A DNA stretch of 64,000 nucleotides, taken from contig OX465110.1 of NCBI GenBank assembly GCA_949987565.1, positions 20,541,773 to 20,605,772 of the forward strand, read 5' to 3'. Below the pieces are notes generated by a model. That model was not told where the DNA came from. It ran no database searches and saw only the letters and a program-made list of their open reading frames with translations. Both the position numbers and the translations under genes were made by a program. This document shows, one piece after another, positions 56,923 through 64,000 of this stretch (position 1 is its first letter; each line of letters starts with the position of its first letter). Source of the DNA: Luidia sarsii. Taxonomy: Eukaryota; Echinodermata; Asteroidea; Paxillosida; Luidiidae.

Positions 56923-56928
56923 AATAAA
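56923..56928 (+). terminator. Candidate polyadenylation signal of GFOD
   Basis: AATAAA 455 bases after the GFOD stop codon, before the next repeat element. The intervening 56469-56922 looks like plain AT-rich 3' UTR. Confidence 0.45.
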
Positions 56929-56965
56929 CTAATCCCACTGTCACACTGTGACTTTTATTTCAAAT

Positions 56966-57110
56966 ACAATAATGTTGCCAACTTCTTACTGACTAAATTT
57001 ACCAAAATGCAAATCTCAAATTTTAGTGGGCCTGACGTTTTGATTCTAGCAGAACCTTTCTCAAAGGCAGAGAAAGAGAGAATGGTCCTGCTAGGATCAA
57101 AATGTCAGTG
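56966..57110. mobile_element. Fold-back element (FB family)
   Basis: GTTGCCAACTTCTTACTGAC and ACCAAAATGCAAATCTCAAA outer sequence, left arm GTGGGCCTGACGTTTTGATT, then right arm GGTCCTGCTAGGATCAAAAT. The 62-bp array starts a few bases after it. Confidence 0.8.
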
Positions 57111-57118
57111 AGTATTGT

Positions 57119-57936
57119 ACCTGTACATTCTGTGGTGATTCTATGGACCCTAACCCTGCTACACTCCACAAGATGCAGCAGTGGGCACATTCTGTGGGGA
57201 TTCTATGGACCCTAACCCTGCTACACTCCACAAGATGCAGCAGTGGGTGCATTCTGTGGGGATTCTATGGACCCTAACCCTACTACACTCCACAAGATGC
57301 AGCAGTGGGTACATTCTGTGGTGATTCTATGGACCCTAACCCTGCTACACTCCACAAGATGCAGCAGTGGGTACATTCTGTGGGGATTCTATGGACCCTA
57401 ACCCTGCTACACTCCACAAGATGCAGCAGTGGGTACATTCTGTGGTGATTCTATGGACCCTAACCCTGCTACACTCCACAAGATGCAGCAGTGGCCAGTG
57501 GGTGCATTCTGTGGTGATTCTATGGACCCTAACCCTGCTGCACTCCACAAGATGTAGCAGTGGGTGCATTCTGTGGGGATTTTATTGACCCTAACCCTGC
57601 TGCACTCCACAAGATGCAGCAGTGGGTGCATTCTGTGGGGATTCTATGGACCCTAACCCTGCTACACTCAACAAGATGCAGCAGTGGGTGCATTCTGTGG
57701 GGATTCTATGGACCCTAACCCTGCTACACTCCACAAGATGCAGCAGTGGGTGCATTCTGTGGGGATTCTATGGACCCTAACCCTGCTACACTCCACAAGA
57801 TGCAGCAGTGGGTACATTCTGTGGTGATTCTATGGACCCTAACCCTGCTACACTCCACAAGATGCAGCAGTGGGTGCATTCTGTGGGGATTCTATGGACC
57901 CTAACCCTGCTACACTCCACAAGATGCAGCAGTGGA
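57119..57936. repeat. 62-bp minisatellite
   Basis: About 13 units of CATTCTGTGGGGATTCTATG, GACCCTAACCCTGCTACACT, CCACAAGATGCAGCAGTGGG TG, period 62 bp (57188 to 57250), with one 6-base expansion near 57494. Intergenic between GFOD and CNOT10. Confidence 0.95.
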
Positions 57937-59219
57937 TGCAATTGTTCAATCTGTCAGACTGTGAAAGACCGGACTTAGCTCTTGACAAAGTATATCTTCC
58001 TGAGTCCTGACAGTCTTGAAAATCTTGTAAGAGTGAACCCAATGAACCCCATTTTGAAAGTTATATCATTATGTAAGAAAAAACATGAGAAACCAAAAAG
58101 GGAAATAATGCATGTAGTATGTTCATATGAGAGTACGGTTACAAGTCTACTATATAACAAAGTGTGCACAAGATGTAAACAATAACATGCAAGTAGGAAT
58201 AAGTTCCTAGAACTTCCTGCTTGTCTTCACAGATATAACATGATGTTTGCGTCGAGGAGAATGTAATTCAATGAGGGTTTGCCCTGCTCAACATGATAAA
58301 TGATGCTCGATGTGAATTTTTTTCATCAGGCATCGGGCAAAGCACTGAGTATTCAGTGTTTATCACGTCAGACAGGGCGAACCATCATTGAATATCACTT
58401 TTCTTCATCAATAAAGTTAATGATCAAGTGGATAATTACACACTTTCTCTATCTTTGTATAAATTAATCAAATTTAACTTTTTTGATTGGCGAAAATCAA
58501 AAAAAATGTTTCAGATGAAATCCAGGTGCAATTACCACAATCTTTTCCAAAAGAATCTGAAACACTTCCATTCAGCTTCTATCTCAGAATAATTTTATCT
58601 ATTTTTTAGAAAGAGAAATACCGACAATTTTAATTTCTTGTAAAATCCTTCCATCTTAGTCTTGATTTTAAATGGATATTGGAGTGAAATGAGATATTAG
58701 TGCTTTTTTTGTTAGGATCCAATTTCATCATTGTACTTTTATTTATGCAAATGATTTACTCTGTTATTGTATCTATTTCAAGAAGAAATTTATGATAGTT
58801 CTCAGCATTTTTGCTGTTCATTTGATTTCAATATTTTCTCTTCACTTGTTGCTGTAAATGCTAGGCCACTGTTTAATCCAGTCAAAGTTATGTAACCTTG
58901 GTTACTGGCAGTAATGTAATAAATGAAGTTCTGTAATGAACTTGCACACACAAATAAATGGTTTTTATTTGTTAATTTTATTTGATTTAAAAAATTAGGA
59001 GGGGTTTTGATCCTAGAAGGAGCTTTCCCAAAGGCATTCTCAATATTAAGAAAGCATTTGGTTTCACAATCATATGTTATCAAAAAATAAAATTCGCTTG
59101 CAAAGGGATGGATTCAGATCAATTTTTTGGTAACAAAAAAAAAATGCATTTGCAAGTCGGCAGAGGGCGCTTTTTAAGAAATAATCTATATTTTGCCAAG
59201 AGAGGGCGCTATAACATTA
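57937..59219. other. Intergenic, AT-rich
   Basis: No gene recognised. Holds a MITE at 58250-58400 and a decayed FB arm (GGTTTTGATCCTAGAAGGAG) near 59003. Confidence 0.45.
58250..58405. mobile_element. MITE (AATGAGGGTTT family), copy 2
   Basis: GAATGTAATTCAATGAGGGT TTGCCCTG at the left and CAGGGCGAACCATCATTGAA TATC at the right are imperfect inverted ends. The interior shares GGCAAAGCACTGAG with SINE-2 tails. Same family as 12945. Confidence 0.65.
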
Positions 59220-59338
59220 ACCGCTCGTGACCTCCCATTGCTGCATGTGTGCGCGTTTTTACCCTCCGATCAAAACTCGAAATGATTGACTGAAAAATTG
59301 AAGAAAACATCGTCTCGGTCCCAGTAAATCTCATCAAG
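59155..59338 (+). promoter_or_regulatory. Possible CNOT10 promoter and first non-coding exon
   Basis: Two AGAGGGCGCT motifs in the same orientation (about 59162 and 59202) precede a region that ends in CATCAAG|GTAAAT (59338/59339), a plausible splice donor. The matching acceptor before the start codon at 60693 is not clear, so this assignment is tentative. Confidence 0.3.
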
Positions 59339-59684
59339 GTAAATATTTTAAGGCTCCACTCGAATATTAACATAATCATCCTGATTTTAGCTGGTATAGT
59401 TCACTTTTAATTGGGTCAAACATGTTTTGTAATTTCATTTAATTAACATGGTCTACGTGTCATCCCAACATTGCCATTGCAATTTGGACCGTACAAAACT
59501 ACAGAAAGTAAACCATGTCAATTTATATTGTAATTTGTAGTCATTATGATAGTACAACTTCAAATTGTTCATGGCTGCTGAATAGTGCAACCTACAAGTA
59601 CAACTAAGTCTTTCTCTATCAATATCAGTTAGGAAATGCTTGATATTCCTTGATGTTTACAAGTACAACTTAAGGTGATACAAA

Positions 59685-59831
59685 AATGTTGCAAACTGCT
59701 TACTGACTAAAATTACCAAAATGTAAATCTAAAATTTAGTGGGCCTGACGTTTCGATCCTAGCAGGACCTTTCTCTGCCTTTGAGAAAGGTCCTGCTAGG
59801 ATCGAAACGTCAGGCCCACTAAATTTTAGAT
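59685..59831. mobile_element. Fold-back element (FB family), perfect 49-bp hairpin
   Basis: Arms 59727-59775 and 59783-59831 are exactly complementary over 49 bp with the loop TGCCTTT. CAAAAATGTTGCAAACTGCT lies outside the left arm, as in other copies. Likely a young copy. Confidence 0.95.
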
Positions 59832-60186
59832 TAGAACTACAACTTAACTTAGTTGAAGTTTGATGGTTCAAGGTGATGGTTCAAATGAATGGTTGAAGTT
59901 TAAGTTTGAAAATTGAAACTTTCTTTATTTGGCTAACCTAGTCGACACAGTCCACACTGAGTCATAGGAATGTTTGGTCATGGTGAAGTTCGTATGTCTG
60001 TGGACTGTGGTCAGTTATGTCTAACTCATCATGCACAGACAGCATACGAACAACCAGAACTTACGAAGGGTAATCTATCGACGTTGAGTTACAACGCGTC
60101 GTAAAGTTTTGTGAAATCCGCCCCTACCTAGTCCAGTGTGGTTGTGTCTTACATTGATAACGGGTCATATGCAGAATTTTTACTTT

Positions 60187-60369
60187 CGCAGTGGCTGTTG
60201 TTACGGCAGTCGTCCGTGTGGTTCCCTGACTTCACAGAATTTGTCAGGATGTTTAGCTCTTAGAACCAGACTATCAGCTAATAGACTGGTTCAACCAGCC
60301 TGCAATGCTGACGAAATACAATCAAGTCAGGGAACCACATGGACGACTGCCGTAACTACAGCCACAGCG
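60187..60369. mobile_element. 183-bp fold-back transposon with 9-bp target duplication
   Basis: Arms 60187-60232 and 60324-60369 are inverted over 46 bp with three mismatches (CAGTGGCTGTTGTTACGGCA at the left). They are flanked by exact direct repeats TTTTACTTT at 60178-60186 and 60370-60378. A 9-bp duplication is typical of Mutator-like elements. The centre has its own small inverted repeat (AACCAGACTATCAG, CTAATAGACTGGTT). It lies 320 bp before the CNOT10 start codon. Confidence 0.85.
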
Positions 60370-60692
60370 TTTTACTTTATTTTACTCAGGTTGGTAAAAA
60401 CTCCTAGACAACTACCGAGTACCAGTGGAACTTGGAAGGAGGAATTTGCTGAGGAGCAACAAACTGTGGATTGATCTTGATTCTTATCCGATGATTGCCA
60501 AACCATTCTACAAGAAAATTGAGAGCAGCGCTGACAATAATCGCTCAGACTGAAGCAGTCTTGATTCTTAAGATTGCATAACTTGTGGAATTGATTTAAT
60601 TTATGGGACAGATGGATAGCGTTGTGATGTAGAATCGTTGTCAGAGAGTGAGGTATTGATTGTAAACGCTGGCTCAGCCATAAGCCGTAGCC

Positions 60693-63600
60693 ATGGCTGA
60701 TAAGGATAGTGGTAAGGAGAAGGATGGTGCTATGGCTGACTCACCGGCCCCATCCCCAATCCCGGCCGTGACCGAGGAAGAGAAGAGTCTAGCCTCGGTG
60801 GCGGGCTCGGACTTTGAGGCCTGCAGATACTCGCAATGTATGGAGAAGCTGCAAGGCCTCTCCAAACTCCGCAGCAGCAACAACAACAGCAGCAGCAGCA
60901 GCAACAGCATCAAAGTGCAGCACAACACCGTCGTGGCGCGGTTCTATCACTCGGGCTGCGTGCGCAACGATGACTTTCGGAAGGGCTTGGGGCAGGTCTG
61001 TAATCTGGCTTCGGTGAATCTGAGCGGAGTGGAATCTATTGAGGACACGGATCAGGCGATTCTTTACTTCAATCATGCCGTGGTCCTCTATCATATGAGA
61101 CAGCATCACGAAGCCATCGGCATCCTCGAAAAACTCTTCCAAATCATCGAACCACTTGGTAAGAACATCAGGAGTTTTTTAGGACAGGTTATATTCCCCC
61201 GGCAACGGCATTCTTCCCGCAAATGCTATTCTGCTGGTCCCTTAGTCTGATTGGTCAATTGTCATTGCATCATGTTTATGCATATTCATGTATGCTCTAT
61301 ACAATCAGAGTAAAGAGTGTTCATGAATATGCATAACATCAGCAGGAACGACCTCCAGGAAGAATGCCGTTGCCGGGGGAATATACACTTGTTTGTATTT
61401 TATCTTGGGAAGATTTCCTCCAAAGATATCCAAGAAAGTGATTTTTGGAAGCATTCAAAAAAAGATACAAAGAAAAAAGAAAAAAAATGCTTGTACGCAA
61501 AACCAGAGTTCTTGGGTTCAAGTCCCATTTCAGTCAAAGTTTTCTTTGCCATTTAAAAAAAAAAAATTAAATTTCCTTGTCAGTTTTTCTATTATTTGTT
61601 TGAAACAAAAGTTAATTTAAAAATCAGATCAGAAAAATCAGATGGTTGTTTACTTGTGCTATTTTAAATAAAAAGTAACAATTAAATTAGCCAATATACG
61701 CACAGAAATGAGACGTTCCTTGGTCATAAGTTATCAGGGAAACTTCTGGATGAAATGGAAGTATAGCCCTTTGGGAAAAGACAACCAGACAATTGAAATT
61801 GGGAACAAGATTTTATTCCACACCCAAGAATTTTCATAGCATCTCATTTGAAAAATTTCTGTATTGTTTGGACGACTGAAATCTAAAAGTGATTACCGGG
61901 GTATAAACAAAATGAAAATGATATTATATCGCCCCCAAAAAACCTGGCAACATTTCAGGTTTTCAACTTTAGATGTGTTGTATTGTTTTTCCTTTTCCTG
62001 CGCTTATCAGAGGAGCACCTAGCCCACAAGATTCTCTTTCTGCTGGTGGAGGTGTACCTCTGCACCTACCAGCCGGAGAAAGCCCTGGCTGTCTTGGCAT
62101 ATCTGGAGAAACTCCTTTCACCGACCGAGACCTCTGGGAAAGGTGGATCAGACGGCACGGTGAGTCCAAAAATCGCAAAAACTAACCAGAAAAAAAAAAT
62201 ATTTCCTTTTCTTCCAATTTTGACTTTCTTTCTTAGAGTAATGTTGCAAACTGCTTACTGACTAAATTTACCGAAATGCAAATCTCAAAATTTAGTTTCG
62301 ATCCTAGCAGGACCTTTCTCAATGGCAGAGGCCTCTGCCTTTGAGAAAGGTCCTGCTAGGATCGAAACGTCAGGCCCACTAAATTGTTTTCTTTCTTTCT
62401 TATTTCAACTCCGGTTCACTTGTAATTCCAAAATTTACTACGAATTGGGGCACACAAGCTTTTGACCATGCTGGTTCAACCTCAGTTTTTAAAAGTTGAC
62501 CCTGTAGGTCACGTGGCCTATAGTGGGTATCAAACAATCAACAAACATAGCGACCCCTATATCAATGTGCCACTGTTGTAAAGTACATGTACATGATGAT
62601 TGTTGCACTAGTTTGTTTGATCGAGGCTTTTCTTTCTCCAAATTTATGAAGAATTTTCTGGAGTTTGTACCTGAGACCTTACCTGAATACCCACAATATG
62701 TCATGTGATGACATCGCGCAATCGGTCTATTGCTCTTCACCAGATTCATTTAAAAGCAGTCTAAAAACTCACTTATTTAATTCCTCCTTTTGTACTTTTG
62801 TTGCTTTTTGTAACCTTCTCTTCTTCTAACTGTGCCTAGAGCACGCTACAGAGTGGATTTGGCACATTCTAAATCATATCAATTATTATGGTTTTTACTC
62901 CCATCTAGAGCAAGGATAACAAGGACTCAGATGCCAGCGAAGAGACAAAACCCGACCCTGACAAATACCGGCCCACTCTGCACCTGGTAAGTTTCTCCTC
63001 CTTCTTTCCCAGGTGTTGAGAATTGTCACATTTACTCAGGGACGTGATTCATTCATTGAAATAGCACAGAAACTAGGACTTGACCAGGCTTAGAACCAGA
63101 GACCTTAGGTCTGCGGTACTTTAAGCCAAAGGTGTTCAAATCGAAGTCCAGTCAAATTTTGATCACAAATAAATTCTTTAAAATTTCAGACTTCCATCTT
63201 TTTGTTTTAAAAAGAGGGTAAAGAAGTTAAATTGCCTGACTTTTCAATGCTGCGGACACTTTTATCAGAGTACATTTTCTTGCTATGAAATTGTGGAATG
63301 TTACGCAATTTAGATTGTCATGATTTGTATATTTCAGGTCAGTGTAGTCAGTGAGCAGTTTTTTTTGTCTGGAGGGTTATTAAGTTTCAATTTGAGCCGG
63401 CAAATGTGTAGATTATGACAGTCTATTTGATGCAAGCTTCTTCAATTTTCCCAATTTGTAGATGAAGACCAGGTGTTACCTCCAGGTCAAGCACATGAAA
63501 GTTTGTAAGCGTGAAATCAAGACGATGATGAACTCTGCCGGACCAGTAAGTAGGAATCGGGGGATTATCACACGGCGGATCTTGCTGTTCAAAGTTTTCT

Positions 63601-64000
63601 TTACCATTTTTAAAAATGGTAAAAAAAAGAAAATGATAGGATAAATAAATGGTAAAATAAATGGGGGAAAAAATGAATGGTAAAAAAAAATATCTCTTTC
63701 GTGTGTTCATCTGCATCCCACTCCCTTCCCTCTTGTCCTTCCTCTGTCATGTGTGTCAGGGCTTTCCTTCCCCTGACTGTCTGTGTATGTCCTTGTCACT
63801 TTGCCTTTGAGAAAGGTCCTGCTAGGATCGAAGCGTCAGGCCCTCCAACTTTTGAGATTTTTCAAAATTGTTCAAAAGTTCTCAGTCAGTTTTTCCTTTA
63901 TTTCTTTGACTTAAATACAATTAATTAAATATGTAAAATTAAAATCATCTCTTTGTTCCTATCTAGTGTGCCCCATCCCTCTTCCTGAAGAGCAACTTTG
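60693..64000 (+). CDS. CNOT10: CCR4-NOT complex subunit 10 (N-terminal part, continues past window)
   Basis: Coding exons 60693-61158, 62011-62159, 62909-62986, 63462-63545 and 63967 onward (cut by the window end in …LFLKSNF). All junctions are GT/AG and phases agree. The start ATG has a good context (GCCATGG). The product begins with an acidic, Ser/Pro-rich leader, then TPR-like helices: GVESIEDTDQAILYFNHAVV, LYHMRQHHEAIGILEKLFQI, LVEVYLCTYQPEKALAVLAY, KVCKREIKTMMNSAG. These align with human CNOT10 in order. CNOT10 forms a module with CNOT11 that docks on the N-terminal part of CNOT1 in the deadenylase complex, acting in mRNA decay. A Ser/Asn run coded by a CAG/CAA-type repeat (60878-60911) sits in a loop. 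About 250 residues are encoded here, roughly a third of the protein. Confidence 0.93.
61190..61384. mobile_element. MITE with perfect 28-bp inverted ends
   Basis: TATATTCCCCCGGCAACGGC ATTCTTCC (61190-61217) is exactly inverted at 61357-61384. The interior carries TATGCATATTCATG and CATGAATATGCATA, also inverted. It begins 31 bases after the donor of CNOT10 exon 1. Confidence 0.85.
61490..61610 (+). mobile_element. SINE-1 3' fragment
   Basis: TACGCAAAACCAGAGTTCTT GGGTTCAAGTCCCATTTCAG, then TTTTCTTTGCC, an A-rich run and CAGTTTTTCTATTATTTG. B box and tail without the head, in CNOT10 intron 1. Confidence 0.7.
62241..62386. mobile_element. Fold-back element (FB family)
   Basis: ATGTTGCAAACTGCTTACTG, then a left arm shortened by loss of GTGGGCCTGAC (TTTAGTTTCGATCCTAGCAG) and a complete right arm (62346-62386). 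In CNOT10 intron 2. Confidence 0.85.
62740..62900 (+). pseudogene. LINE 3'-end relic
   Basis: Frame reads PDSFKSSLKTHLFNSSF before a stop at 62827. This S-F-K-x-x-L-K-T-H-L-F pattern is the usual end of CR1/L2-like LINE ORF2 proteins. It is followed by a GCCTAGAGCACGCTACAGAG-type 3' UTR end. Located in CNOT10 intron 2, just before exon 3. Confidence 0.6.
63060..63165. mobile_element. Decayed SINE-1 fragment
   Basis: AACTAGGACTTGACCAGGCT TAGAACCAGAGACCTTAGGT and TTCAAATCGAAGTCCAGTCA AA: remnants of B boxes and tails in both directions, in CNOT10 intron 3. Confidence 0.4.
63800..63915. mobile_element. Fold-back right arm joined to a SINE-1 tail
   Basis: CCTTTGAGAAAGGTCCTGCT AGGATCGAAGCGTCAGGCCC (63803) is an FB arm. 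It is followed by TTGTTCAAAAGTTCTCAGTC AGTTTTTCC, the SINE-1 tail. Located 50 bp before CNOT10 exon 5. Confidence 0.65.

Noticed and set aside
57345..58042. ORFs in the 62-bp array
   Set aside because: Frame-keeping by chance in a tandem repeat; no start or splice context.

Overview
This is a window of an intron-rich animal nuclear genome. I read six protein-coding loci from spliced exons whose frames close across introns. Every conserved gene has metazoan relatives. The repeat landscape (tRNA-headed SINEs, long fold-back elements, many CATGTACATG tracts, long minisatellites) makes me think of an invertebrate deuterostome, perhaps an echinoderm. That is an impression, not a proof. There is a 200-base assembly gap at 8953-9152.

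Layout. 1-5900: no convincing gene; a 24/25-bp minisatellite (680-1750) and a 75-bp satellite built from the 5' half of a tRNA-like SINE (2590-4905). 6102-8244 (+): first three coding exons of an ER-type cyclophilin, whose remaining exons are not visible and may lie in the gap. 10312-17264 (-): a complete 10-exon SHCBP1/Nessun Dorma-family gene (795 codons). 17371-43856 (+): a complete 12-exon cytoplasmic dynein light intermediate chain gene (475 codons), with huge introns holding a 70-bp satellite (29571-33226) and a 4.2-kb array of a 12-bp unit (37656-41890). 48883-54479 (-): a complete 10-exon IMPACT gene (301 codons). 55333-56468 (+): a GFOD1/2-type oxidoreductase with an uninterrupted coding exon. 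60693-64000 (+): the first five coding exons of CNOT10, running off the window.

The genes are housekeeping in character and do not form one pathway: protein folding in the ER, cytokinesis, dynein cargo adaptation, control of the GCN2 stress kinase, an orphan oxidoreductase, and mRNA deadenylation. SHCBP1 and the dynein gene share a promoter of about 110 bp. IMPACT and GFOD are also divergent over a few hundred bp. DYNC1LI1 and CNOT10 are near neighbours on human 3p22, so their linkage here looks like old conserved microsynteny.

The less ordinary content is repetitive DNA. About a quarter of the window is tandem repeat. At least two arrays are visibly made from pieces of dispersed elements: the SINE tRNA head gives the 75-bp satellite, and half of the fold-back element gives a 32-bp array at 49104-49503. 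A three-unit version of the 75-bp repeat sits inside an otherwise normal SINE at 36059-36281, which looks like an early stage of the same process.
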